A stretch of 26,896 nt of DNA, from IMG/VR virus record IMGVR_UViG_3300019768_000018, positions 1 to 26,896 of that record, one strand, 5' to 3'. This DNA is from a virus. The position numbers were made by a program, and so were the translations under genes. This document shows, one piece after another, positions 20,065-26,893 of this stretch; the first letter of the stretch is position 1; every line of letters begins with the position of its first letter. Below the pieces are notes generated by a model. The model saw nothing but the letters and a program-made list of their open reading frames with translations. It did not search any database and was not told where the DNA came from.

Positions 20065-21749
20065 TATAATCCCTCCTCTGCTTTATATTCTTCAATAAGC
20101 CTTTGTTGTTCCTCTAGTGGTAACTGTTGAAAAGACTGTTGTTGTTCGGGGGTTAATTGTTCCATAAACTCCATTACTGCTGTGTCCCCACCTTTAACCT
20201 GTTCTTGTATCTTGTCTATTAACCCGTTTTTGTTAACTATATACCCATCAGGCATACGCTCAAGGTAATCAATAAACTCTATTAACCCTCTGTCCAATAA
20301 ATTGTCTAGTGTTTGAATAACTGCTAATTCAGACCAATAAGAAGATTGTCCAACATCAATTTTAACCGACTTGTACACGTTTTGTAACTCGTCAAAATTG
20401 TATTCTATAATTTCTTGATCGTCTCCCTCAGAAACTATAACAGGTCTTGTTCCGTACAAATTAGAAATCATATCGTAAAATATACGCATTAAATCTTCAA
20501 TCCAATTATACATATTTGTCTTAGGGTTTTCTAGAGGTATGCCCGCTTGTTTCGATGTTGTCGCTATCGATATACCACTAGCTTGTTCGGGATTGATGTT
20601 ACCTAATAACGCGTCATTTGCTCCTACTGTTTCTTGCATAAAATTTTGGGCCATGTTAATCATATTCATAACATCAGGTGACATTGTGCCAGGTGATATA
20701 TAACCCATAACACTATTTATAGACTCGTTTGGTGCTAAGTTTACACCAAATTGACCACCAGCGCCACCCATAACCCCACTTACCTTGGCTTTGTTATACA
20801 CTAACTTAGGGAAAGTAGTTAATAAAGTGTGATACATAGCACTTGCAAATCCTCTGTTAATAAAAATTTGCGTAGGGATTGCATAAGTAACAAAACTCAT
20901 TCCGTGGTAAGTGTTGCGTTGTTCTTCCCAGTTTCCTAAAGCCACTGGGTATAGACTTATCCCCAAATCCACATCTTTATACACATATGCACCCTCTGTG
21001 CATTTAGAGGCTAACACAGTTTGTCTTTTTTCTCCTGTTTCTTTGTCTTTTATTGTTTTCTTTGTGTACGTAATTACATATGTAGCTTTCTTAGAATCCT
21101 CGCCTTCCATTTCTATGTCACCATAGTAAGATGCTTGTTGAGTAGTATCTCCGTCATCATCTATAATGCCCTGTATTTTGGCTTGTGACTCTTGTTCAGC
21201 TTTTAAGTTTTTAATAAGGTCTCTACCAGCTATTTGAACATAAGGTTGGCTTTGAACGTCAGAAGTGTTGGCATTCCCCATATAAAAATTATTAGGATCA
21301 ATTAATTCTAACTCTATTTGTCCCATTACATCTGATAAATTGCCACCGTACGGTTTTGCATCAGGATTAAATATCATGTGACCTACATAATCACCAGTCA
21401 CAGCACCATCATAAAGTCCACGTTTAATTTTGAATGTAAGTTTTTCTCTTTCGGCAAATTCTTCCCAACAAGCGTTAACAATATTGTCTGTGTCATCATC
21501 TTTGTTAACCACAGGTGCGACAAATTGTCCTTTTGGTTTACTTGCCATAATAGCAGCAACAAAAAAAGTTACAAATCTATTTATGTTATTGAACACCGGT
21601 TGTGGATAATCGGGGTTAAGGTTGGCCCCTCTCCATTGCTTGCCATAGAAAAAATCCCAGTTGCAATCTACCATATCATAATAATTAGGTTCTATCCTGT
21701 TATTGTAACTTATTCCATTTTGGTACTGATCCCATTCTTTAATTTGCAC
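20064..21749 (-). CDS. Portal protein (GTG start)
   Basis: AGGAGGT followed by seven bases selects a GTG at 21749; a GTG nine bases earlier lies within that ribosome site. The 561-residue product shows portal features: KQWRGANLNPDYPQPVFNNINRFV near the N-terminus, a beta wing (ATYVITYTKKTIKDKETGEKRQ), TYHGMSFVTYAIPTQIFINRG, a crown/stem part NEQASGISIATTSKQAG-like motif (INPEQASGISIATTSKQ), and a Gln/Glu-rich helical C-terminus (QLTPEQQQSFQQLPLEEQQRL). Portals are the dodecameric channel where terminase docks. It overlaps the small membrane-protein gene by 11 bases. Confidence 0.88.
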   Translation of the reverse strand: MQIKEWDQYQNGISYNNRIEPNYYDMVDCNWDFFYGKQWRGANLNPDYPQPVFNNINRFVTFFVAAIMASKPKGQFVAPVVNKDDDTDNIVNACWEEFAEREKLTFKIKRGLYDGAVTGDYVGHMIFNPDAKPYGGNLSDVMGQIELELIDPNNFYMGNANTSDVQSQPYVQIAGRDLIKNLKAEQESQAKIQGIIDDDGDTTQQASYYGDIEMEGEDSKKATYVITYTKKTIKDKETGEKRQTVLASKCTEGAYVYKDVDLGISLYPVALGNWEEQRNTYHGMSFVTYAIPTQIFINRGFASAMYHTLLTTFPKLVYNKAKVSGVMGGAGGQFGVNLAPNESINSVMGYISPGTMSPDVMNMINMAQNFMQETVGANDALLGNINPEQASGISIATTSKQAGIPLENPKTNMYNWIEDLMRIFYDMISNLYGTRPVIVSEGDDQEIIEYNFDELQNVYKSVKIDVGQSSYWSELAVIQTLDNLLDRGLIEFIDYLERMPDGYIVNKNGLIDKIQEQVKGGDTAVMEFMEQLTPEQQQSFQQLPLEEQQRLIEEYKAEEGL

Positions 21750-21933
21750 GCTTGTCACCTCCTAATGCCTGTTTGTAATCATAGTTAATCATGTTTTGGT
21801 AATGTTCCTCTACCTCTTTTTGCTTTTTTAGTTCTTCTTCTGTGGCTTTCACCTCTTCTTGGTTTGGTTTTCTAAACCTATCTATTACCAATACTACAGA
21901 TAGACAAATAAAAAACCCTAATGCAAATTCCAT
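21739..21933 (-). CDS. Small membrane coiled-coil protein between TerL and portal (64 aa)
   Basis: The ATG at 21933 follows AGGAGGT right after the TerL stop. A longer frame extends into TerL but has no ribosome site. The 64-residue product begins MEFALGFFICLSVVLVIDRF, a single membrane anchor, followed by a Glu/Lys coiled coil (EEVKATEEELKKQKEVEEHYQ) and a polar tail ending GGDKRAN. It overlaps the portal gene. A membrane protein within the packaging module is unexpected; it could be a superinfection or assembly-site factor. No family recognised. Confidence 0.72.
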   Translation of the reverse strand: MEFALGFFICLSVVLVIDRFRKPNQEEVKATEEELKKQKEVEEHYQNMINYDYKQALGGDKRAN

Positions 21934-21943
21934 ATAGCACCTC

Positions 21944-23437
21944 CTAGTACTGACTCCAGTTGTTAAATGTATTAACATAATTTGTTTTATCTCTGATTTT
22001 GTTTTCTTGTATTTCTTGCTCAACATCATTTAGTGGTTTAATCGGTATAGGATTAATTGCTACGCAAAAATATCTTAACGCATCTACAGAGTGAGTCAAA
22101 TCATGATAATTAGTAACAGTCCCTTCAACTTCGCTTGGAAGAGTTGCGTAGCAGTTTGGATTGTTTTTGTTTTTAACCACTTGCGGTAAGCATCTTATAA
22201 GATTTTCGCAGTTATTAAATATCTTTATCCTTGATTCTAAAGTTTTTGTCCCATCCTCTTTTATAGTTTCGAACACTTTAAACCATTCTTTCATAGCAAG
22301 AGAGCCTATATCTCTTTTGTTGCTGGTTTCTGATAAAAACCAACCTTCTTTAGAAAATAAATTCCATGTAGTTTCACCGTTAGTCTGATGCCTTTTCATC
22401 AAATCAGGTGGCGCATAGTTTATAACAGGCTCTTCTCCAATTGTAATTTCTTTCATTCTTTGAGCGGCAGAACTTATAATTAAGTTAGGTTCATGTACTT
22501 CTCTAGTCACGTACATGTTACCATTATAATCTAATGCAATTCTATAACCCGCTAACATATCAAGTCCATAATCCATAGTAGTGTAAATGTACCAATCATT
22601 CGGGATGACAAAAGGTTCTATAACGTGTATGTTTTTGTCAAATTCTTTGAAGAATGATCCACCCGATTTTATGAACCTAGCTTCTCCTAGTTGCTTGTAT
22701 TTCTCAGGATCAGTGTCCCTATATATCTCAATAGCTGCTCTTTGTATTCCTGTTAAATATGGGTTGTCAAAATGAGTCGATAGAACTACCAATACTTTTA
22801 TTTGTAGCTTCTTTGGTTTGCCTTCTTCGTCCACTGTATCGATGTTAAAATGTTTCTCAAATACTTTAGGTCTTTTGCTGTTGGAAAAATACTCTATAAC
22901 TTTATCAGGTGTTGTTTGTACTAAATGCTCGTTAGCAAAACAATATTCATTTACTGGGTTAAGCAGTATATCAAGTCTACGGTCCTCTTTGACCTTTCCT
23001 CTTAGCTGTTGAATCAAGGCTAGAAAATCATCAAATGTGACCCATTCCCCTTCTTCTACAACTATCTTTGTTACCTGGTCGATGTTTTTTACGTCTTTTT
23101 TCTGCTGGTCCGTCTTGTACCCTCTAAATAATACAGTGTTTCCGTTAATCTTGTTTGTAATCTTAGTTGATGATTCTGTTATATTATAAGCTGGAGTATG
23201 TTCAAACTGTTCTATCTTGTCTACTAGTCCAGCATAGTAACCGTCTGACGACCCCTTGTCAAGTTCTTGTATGATTAGTAATTTGTAATTCTCTTTACTT
23301 GCCAGGTTGCAAGCTTCTTCTATTTGACTGTTGTATGATTTAGCTGAGTATCTACCTCCTATTTCTACAACTGCATCATACTGTGCGCCAAACACATGAT
23401 CGAAATACAATGGGGTCAGCTTTATTTCTTTTTCCAT
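21944..23437 (-). CDS. terL: Terminase large subunit (packaging ATPase-nuclease)
   Basis: The 497-residue protein has the PBSX-type terminase layout. The ATPase has a deviant Walker A GGRYSAKS (27-34) and Walker B KIVVEEGE (124-131), with a coupling stretch FLALIQQLRGKV after it. The nuclease domain begins with YTTMDYGLD (acidic residue near 288), and ends with YHDLTHSVDALRYFCVA (near 450), the conserved C-terminal metal-binding motif. It packages DNA into the prohead and cuts it. The upstream ribosome site is weak (GAAAGAACG), and it starts only four bases after the UBA/TS-N-like gene, so its translation may depend on that gene. Confidence 0.95.
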   Translation of the reverse strand: MEKEIKLTPLYFDHVFGAQYDAVVEIGGRYSAKSYNSQIEEACNLASKENYKLLIIQELDKGSSDGYYAGLVDKIEQFEHTPAYNITESSTKITNKINGNTVLFRGYKTDQQKKDVKNIDQVTKIVVEEGEWVTFDDFLALIQQLRGKVKEDRRLDILLNPVNEYCFANEHLVQTTPDKVIEYFSNSKRPKVFEKHFNIDTVDEEGKPKKLQIKVLVVLSTHFDNPYLTGIQRAAIEIYRDTDPEKYKQLGEARFIKSGGSFFKEFDKNIHVIEPFVIPNDWYIYTTMDYGLDMLAGYRIALDYNGNMYVTREVHEPNLIISSAAQRMKEITIGEEPVINYAPPDLMKRHQTNGETTWNLFSKEGWFLSETSNKRDIGSLAMKEWFKVFETIKEDGTKTLESRIKIFNNCENLIRCLPQVVKNKNNPNCYATLPSEVEGTVTNYHDLTHSVDALRYFCVAINPIPIKPLNDVEQEIQENKIRDKTNYVNTFNNWSQY

Positions 23438-23441
23438 CTAA

Positions 23442-23621
23442 TCACGTTCTTTCTAATGTTGTTAATCCAATTACCTTAGGTTTTTCATGTGTCATAACAT
23501 GTGCAACAGCTTTAGTAAAATCATAGTCGTACTTATTTAGAACGCTTTTACATTGCATTATGCCCCAACCACATTGTTCTCTTAATAGTTTAATTTTATC
23601 AATCTTTTCATTTTTATCCAT
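23442..23621 (-). CDS. UBA/TS-N domain miniprotein (EF-Ts N-terminus-like, 59 aa)
   Basis: The start ATG 23621 follows GGGAG; an upstream frame to 23654 lacks a site. The 59-residue product is nearly only one UBA/TS-N domain: IKLLREQCGWGIMQCKSVLNKYDYDFTKAVAHV (residues 10-42) matches the EF-Ts N-terminal pattern VKxLRExTGxGxMxCKxAL...D...A. That domain in EF-Ts binds EF-Tu; here the rest of EF-Ts is missing. A short tail KPKVIGLTTLERT follows. It sits between the small and large terminase genes. It may bind EF-Tu or another partner; this is inference from the motif only. Confidence 0.72.
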   Translation of the reverse strand: MDKNEKIDKIKLLREQCGWGIMQCKSVLNKYDYDFTKAVAHVMTHEKPKVIGLTTLERT

Positions 23622-23667
23622 AATTGTCTCCCGCCTACGGGCGCCTAGCACCAAACCATTGCAATTG

Positions 23668-23826
23668 CTACTTTGTTATTTTTATGATTGGCATCTTAAT
23701 TTCACCAGAATGTTCTACTTTATCAGTGAATAATTTCAAATGCTTACCTAGTAACTCATTCGCTTTATTTCTACCGTTTAAAGCTGTGTTATCTATATAC
23801 TTCCCATTTTCGCCCTCTAACATCAT
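23668..23826 (-). CDS. C-terminal half of TerS-2 in a shifted frame
   Basis: This 52-codon frame starts at an ATGATG overlapping the TGA of the N-terminal half. It encodes NTALNGRNKANELLGKHL, KLFTDKVEHSGEIK and MPIIKITK, almost the same as the C-terminus of TerS-1 (TALNGLTKNNELYGKHL..., MPVIKISK). Spacing to the DILND helix also fits TerS-1. So it is the end of one small-terminase chain separated by a -1/+2 frame change. It might be made by restart at the overlapping ATG, by frameshifting, or be a genuine break. No ribosome site of its own is apparent. Confidence 0.75.
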   Translation of the reverse strand: MMLEGENGKYIDNTALNGRNKANELLGKHLKLFTDKVEHSGEIKMPIIKITK

Positions 23827-24083
23827 ATTGTCTTTACAGGTGTTCGAGTCTCTAGTATGTCGTTAAGTATATCCTCTGCGTTAATTTCAACCTTCTGTGA
23901 CCTTTTATCCATTAATTCTTGTATTTTTTCCGTTATATAAGGTTTTGAAAGGTTTCCATTTCCTATTACAGTTGCAGTATGTTCACTATATCCAGCCTTT
24001 ATTGCAGCTTGCGTAGCGTTCAAGTCAACAAGATATTCTTTACAAAACATTTCCTGTTTATCTGTTAACTTTTTCTTAGTCAT
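23823..24083 (-). CDS. terS: TerS-2, N-terminal part of a second small terminase
   Basis: The ATG at 24083 follows AGGAGGT by seven bases. The 86-residue product is a Terminase_2 N-terminal domain: LTDKQEMFCKEYLVDLNATQAAIKAGYS, a helix-turn-helix with the hallmark NATQAAIKAGYS, then KPYITEKIQELMDKR and the DILNDILETR helix. It ends abruptly at TGA 23823, right where TerS-1 continues into its C-terminal oligomerisation and TerL-binding part, which here is in another frame (23668-23826). Small terminases recognise DNA packaging sites. Its closeness to TerL suggests it is the main packaging subunit, if the two halves work. Confidence 0.85.
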   Translation of the reverse strand: MTKKKLTDKQEMFCKEYLVDLNATQAAIKAGYSEHTATVIGNGNLSKPYITEKIQELMDKRSQKVEINAEDILNDILETRTPVKTI

Positions 24084-24095
24084 AACTCTCACCTC

Positions 24096-24269
24096 CTATT
24101 CTAGTAAAATCCTAACTTTCTCTTGCTTATTGCATTCATCACATTCTATTACTATATACTCTTCACCGTCGGCTACAAAGCAATTAAAGTCTTGTTCCCA
24201 CAAGCAAGTAATCACATTTCCTTCTACTTCTACCTTGTTACCACAACTACATTCAATCGTTAGTTTCAT
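24096..24269 (-). CDS. Small zinc-ribbon-like protein (57 aa)
   Basis: The 57-codon frame starts at ATG 24269 (GAGAGGATC upstream) and overlaps the previous stop by four bases. The product MKLTIECSCGNKVEVEGNVI has C7 and C9, and later IECDECNKQEK, so CxC plus CxxC could bind zinc; C22 and C30 lie between. It is one of several small cysteine proteins in the late operon before terminase genes. Function not known. Confidence 0.72.
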   Translation of the reverse strand: MKLTIECSCGNKVEVEGNVITCLWEQDFNCFVADGEEYIVIECDECNKQEKVRILLE

Positions 24270-24556
24270 AGTTTGATCCTCTCGTGGTTGGAGTATTGCG
24301 CATTGTCCTCTTCATCTTTAATACCACACTCTTCGCAAATTTCTATTGGTGCATCTGGCGCCTCAGTATTGTATTTACACGTAGTGCACTTTGAAAACCC
24401 TTCTCCGCCACCCTCTATAAGAATAGTGTTATCTTGCATCCACTCTGTTTGTGTGATTTTTACATTGTTTTCATAAGCTTCTCCAAAGTCATCTCTTGAT
24501 ATAACTTTCTTACCTCTATGTTGTTCTAGCATTTCTATTAAATCATCTACTAACAT
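24266..24556 (-). CDS. Small protein with C-terminal zinc ribbon (96 aa)
   Basis: ATG 24556 follows AGGAGGT by seven bases, while the upstream GTG overlaps that site. The N-terminal 55 residues (LVDDLIEMLEQHRGKKVISRDDF...TQTEWMQDNTILIEGGG) look like a small alpha/beta domain; the C-terminal part has KCTTCKYN and EICEECGIKDEED, a CxxC-x16-CxxC zinc ribbon. It is the first gene after the promoter at 24577-24605 and couples to the 57-aa gene by an ATGA overlap. No function recognised. Confidence 0.75.
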   Translation of the reverse strand: MLVDDLIEMLEQHRGKKVISRDDFGEAYENNVKITQTEWMQDNTILIEGGGEGFSKCTTCKYNTEAPDAPIEICEECGIKDEEDNAQYSNHERIKL

Positions 24557-24576
24557 CCTTACCACCTCCTACTCTA

Positions 24577-24605
24577 TTATATCATTTTATGCAAATATAG
24601 TAAAA
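24577..24605 (-). promoter_or_regulatory. Extended -10 promoter inside the late operon
   Basis: Minus strand TTTACT (24600-24605), 17 bases, TGA-TATAAT (24577-24582 with the TG at 24584-24585). It partly overlaps a terminator hairpin, so transcription could end and restart here, giving TerS-2 and TerL genes their own start. Confidence 0.6.
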
Positions 24606-24627
24606 GAGCCTATTACTTAGACTCTTA
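24602..24627 (-). terminator. Moderate terminator after TerS-1
   Basis: Minus strand AAGAGTC-TAAGTAATA-GGCTCTT forms a 7-bp stem with one G-U and is followed by only a short T run (TTTTAC). The 88 bases between it and the TerS-1 stop show no gene. Confidence 0.6.
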
Positions 24628-24715
24628 TTCATTGAATATGCATGTTATTTTGTATATCAGCCGTATATTTTGATACTAAGTGTATTTTTATACATTATTT
24701 ATGCATCATTATTCG

Positions 24716-25171
24716 TCATTTGCTTATCTTTATCACTGGCATTTTGATCTCGCCTGAGTGTTCTACCTTGTCTGTAAATAGTTTAAGGTGCTTACCGTAC
24801 AATTCATTGTTTTTGGTTAGCCCGTTCAATGCTGTTTTGTTTATTCCTGTTATTTCGCCTTTATCGTCCCTTAAAGCTAATTGACTCTCACATAGTGCTA
24901 TTGTGTTGGCTATGCTATTAAGTATGTCCTGAGCCGATAATAACGCCGATTCTTGTACTTTATCAGCCATTTTACCCCTTAGGACTTCAAGCCTTGCCTT
25001 GACCTTGCCAGTCTTTGCCAATCTACAAGCCTTTTCATCAACTGTCTTATCCTTCCACCTTTTGCTCTGCTTAAACGCATTTCTGTAGGCTGTTCTTTGA
25101 CTGTCACCAAGAAACAAGCCTTGTGCGAATTTTTCTTCTTGTTTAGTTAGCTTGTTGGTCTTAGCTGCCAT
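24716..25171 (-). CDS. terS: TerS-1, intact small terminase subunit
   Basis: The 151-residue protein has the small-terminase order: LTKQEEKFAQGLFLGDSQRTAYRNAF (helix-turn-helix, residues about 8-33), a basic helical stretch, SAQDILNSIANTIALCESQLALRDD (a coiled oligomerisation helix, about 85-110) and the C-terminus TALNGLTKNNELYGKHL...GEIKMPVIKISK. The tail is nearly identical in sequence to the split TerS-2, and differences in DNA are mostly synonymous, while N-terminal DNA-binding parts are diverged. AAAGGGTGAT precedes the ATG at 25171. Either copy could direct pac recognition; two in one genome is unusual. Confidence 0.87.
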   Translation of the reverse strand: MAAKTNKLTKQEEKFAQGLFLGDSQRTAYRNAFKQSKRWKDKTVDEKACRLAKTGKVKARLEVLRGKMADKVQESALLSAQDILNSIANTIALCESQLALRDDKGEITGINKTALNGLTKNNELYGKHLKLFTDKVEHSGEIKMPVIKISK

Positions 25172-25184
25172 GGTATCACCCTTT

Positions 25185-25430
25185 CTAATAACTAAATTCT
25201 AATAGTACAGTATCTCTATCTTTAAAGTATTCCTCTAACAAATCATAATCCCTTGCTTGTTCTCTGGTTACAATGTAATCGTCATAGTCATAACAAGTAC
25301 ACATCTTACCACTGCAAGTGCAACCATTTACTCCGTTCTTCATTAATTGAAAATACTTGTCTCTTTCTCCTGGACCAAAGCCACCTAACTCTTTACCGTC
25401 TTGATCTTTAACCGTTATATATAATCCCAT
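25185..25430 (-). CDS. Hypothetical Cys-cluster protein (81 aa)
   Basis: The 81-residue protein starts MGLYITVKDQDGKELGGFG behind AAGGAGT (seven bases) and has a tight four-cysteine cluster, CTCSGKMCTCYD (about residues 37-48), followed by an acidic helical tail. The cluster could hold a metal. It lies in the late operon 14 bases before TerS-1. Function not recognised. Confidence 0.72.
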   Translation of the reverse strand: MGLYITVKDQDGKELGGFGPGERDKYFQLMKNGVNGCTCSGKMCTCYDYDDYIVTREQARDYDLLEEYFKDRDTVLLEFSY

Positions 25431-25442
25431 CCTATCAACTCC

Positions 25443-25673
25443 TTAAAATATATTAGTGTCTCCTTTGAAGCCAATACTTTTCTTTTCGTTTAGCAAGTGC
25501 GATTGAAACTTTTGATTTTGCTCTCTCTTGTTTCTGTACATTGTGCATACGTCACTTTCTGCGTTTTTTATTGTAGAAGAATACCCACTTCCATCCAACT
25601 CACACCCGCCGCTAGTCGTTCCATCTCTATCTTCTCTAAAGCATATAAACATTGCACAGTCTTTGCAATTCAT
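25443..25673 (-). CDS. Hypothetical Cys-rich protein (76 aa)
   Basis: I choose ATG 25673 (M of MNCKDCAMFICF) because GGGAG lies nine bases upstream; the longer reading to 25700 has no site. Cysteines at 3, 6, 11, 24 and 43 suggest a small metal-binding or Fe-S-like fold. The C-terminal half is basic and Gln/Lys-rich. Such CxxC small proteins recur in Bacillota phages near YopX genes. Function unknown. Confidence 0.68.
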   Translation of the reverse strand: MNCKDCAMFICFREDRDGTTSGGCELDGSGYSSTIKNAESDVCTMYRNKREQNQKFQSHLLNEKKSIGFKGDTNIF

Positions 25674-25702
25674 GTTAATCAACTCCCTGTATTGCATCAC
25701 GA

Positions 25703-26077
25703 TTAGCCCAATAGTTCTTTGTTGTCGTGAATGTTGCCTATTACTTTATACAAAGGCATTCTTGATATATGTTGGCTGTTTGCGTTTTTAACCTTGAACA
25801 TTCCATCATTGTAAACTATTAACGCATTTTTGCCACGCTTCATATCTAAAATATCACCCTCAAATATCTTGACGCCATTCTTGTCATTTAATCCAGTATA
25901 TTGACCTACTGTGTTAGGGTTTGCCTCTAAGCATCCTATATCCGGAATATCATCTAGTTCTATTCGGTAATTAAACCAATTGATGATAAAATATATATCT
26001 ATATTACTCCTAACTAAATCACCATACGCCCACTCACCGTTATCTATTCTTTTACCTCTAAACAATATATCTCTCAT
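25703..26077 (-). CDS. YopX family protein
   Basis: The 124-residue product has the YopX signature: RDILFRGKRIDNGEWAYGDLV at the start and NTVGQYTGLNDKNGVKIFEGDIL in the middle (about 55-77), ending with a short beta region (YKVIGNIHDNKELLG). YopX proteins form oligomers and are widespread in Bacillus phages; their role is unknown. It is the first gene after the promoter at 26111-26139, with AGGAGG before ATG 26077. Confidence 0.9.
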   Translation of the reverse strand: MRDILFRGKRIDNGEWAYGDLVRSNIDIYFIINWFNYRIELDDIPDIGCLEANPNTVGQYTGLNDKNGVKIFEGDILDMKRGKNALIVYNDGMFKVKNANSQHISRMPLYKVIGNIHDNKELLG

Positions 26078-26110
26078 GAGAACGCCTCCTGATTAATGTT
26101 CCATATCTAT

Positions 26111-26139
26111 ATTATAGCATTTAATAGTTAATGTTACAA
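26111..26139 (-). promoter_or_regulatory. Extended -10 promoter of the late operon
   Basis: Minus strand TTGTAA (26134-26139), 17-base spacer ending in TGC and a perfect TATAAT (26111-26116). The TGn element strengthens it. Initiation near 26104 gives a short leader before the YopX gene. Confidence 0.75.
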
Positions 26140-26157
26140 AAAGGGTAGTTAAACCCC
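26138..26157 (-). terminator. Weak terminator after the 73-aa gene
   Basis: Minus strand GGGT-TTAACT-ACCC (4 bp, one more possible G-U) followed by about five T, immediately after the stop of the 73-aa gene and overlapping the next promoter. Confidence 0.45.
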
Positions 26158-26158
26158 T

Positions 26159-26380
26159 CTATCTGTTTGTTATTTGAACTTTGTCAATCCCATTAGGAAT
26201 TAAGGCGTTTGCATTAAACCATTGAATTAAATCGCTTTTATCAATCACTAAATGCATTTCGGGTTTTCCGGTATACCCGTCTTGTATTTGGTTTAAATTG
26301 CCTGGTAACTTACCGATGCTTTGTCCTTTTGATTTCAACAGTTCTTGATACTCATCATAATCTATAATTACTTGTGCCAT
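26159..26380 (-). CDS. Hypothetical protein (73 aa)
   Basis: This 73-residue protein starts MAQVIIDYDEYQELLKSKGQ behind GGGAGGGGT; the N-terminal VIIDYDEYQELL segment resembles the antitoxin-like or DNA-binding starts common in phage small proteins, with the rest showing no clear domain (LVIDKSDLIQWFNANALI). It directly follows the stop of the TM protein and is the last gene before the weak terminator. Function not known. Confidence 0.7.
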   Translation of the reverse strand: MAQVIIDYDEYQELLKSKGQSIGKLPGNLNQIQDGYTGKPEMHLVIDKSDLIQWFNANALIPNGIDKVQITNR

Positions 26381-26521
26381 CTACTTACCCCTCCCAAACA
26401 TACTTTTGATTTTGTGCTTAGTAAAAAACCACACCCACGGACCAAGCACAATTAAAAATACAATTATTATTATAACCAGCCACACTTTAAATTCTAACAG
26501 TTTCCAATCACCGTAAGTCAT
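26381..26521 (-). CDS. Small single-TM protein (46 aa)
   Basis: A 46-codon frame begins at ATG 26521 behind GGGAGGTTGAATAA and ends precisely at the next start codon. The product MTYGDWKLLEFKVW has one strong membrane segment (WLVIIIIVFLIVLGPWVWFF, about residues 14-33) and a basic tail (TKHKIKSMFGRGK), so it is a bitopic membrane protein. Function unknown; superinfection exclusion and signalling are possible. Confidence 0.72.
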   Translation of the reverse strand: MTYGDWKLLEFKVWLVIIIIVFLIVLGPWVWFFTKHKIKSMFGRGK

Positions 26522-26893
26522 TTATTCAACCTCCCAACCCAGTTCTTTAACTGCTGCTTTTACTTCTTCTTCTGTTTTGTAGAATGTTACACCACGTTTA
26601 TGCATAAGTTCAATAGATTCTTTGCAATAATTAATACATTTAGCATAGCCTTTTATATCCTCTTCCCATATCTTGTAAAAAGCTTCGCACTCTTTAGGTA
26701 TCCAAGGTAACTTTTTAATTGTGTATGCACCTGTCAACAAGCCAGTTGTTAAAAACTCTCTTTGCCGTCCAGTTTGATCTCTTGTTCCGCAAAAGTCTAT
26801 TGTAAATAAATCGCCTGGTATTTCTAAAACCTCAAATTGTTCGGTTTGAAACTCAATACCTAACATGCTTGCTACTTGTTCCATGTAATTCAT
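26522..26893 (-). CDS. Hypothetical protein (123 aa) at right edge
   Basis: The 123-residue product (MNYMEQVASMLGIEF...) has a beta-rich part (FEVLEIPGDLFTIDFCGT, about 20-37) and a helical C-terminal half with YCKESIELMHKRGVTFYKTEEEVKAAVKELGWEV. The latter is seen at the ends of many Bacillota phage hypothetical proteins. The ATG at 26893 lies three bases from the window end so the ribosome site cannot be judged; the frame might begin earlier. Confidence 0.7.
   Translation of the reverse strand: MNYMEQVASMLGIEFQTEQFEVLEIPGDLFTIDFCGTRDQTGRQREFLTTGLLTGAYTIKKLPWIPKECEAFYKIWEEDIKGYAKCINYCKESIELMHKRGVTFYKTEEEVKAAVKELGWEVE

Noticed and set aside
21749-21758. Portal start at the upstream GTG (21758)
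   Set aside because: That GTG lies within the AGGAGGT ribosome site with no spacing; the GTG nine bases later has the seven-base spacing used by other genes here.
23823-23862. Programmed -1 frameshift with a classical slippery heptamer in TerS-2
   Set aside because: No X XXY YYZ sequence occurs in the window where the two frames are both open; restart or error are at least as likely.
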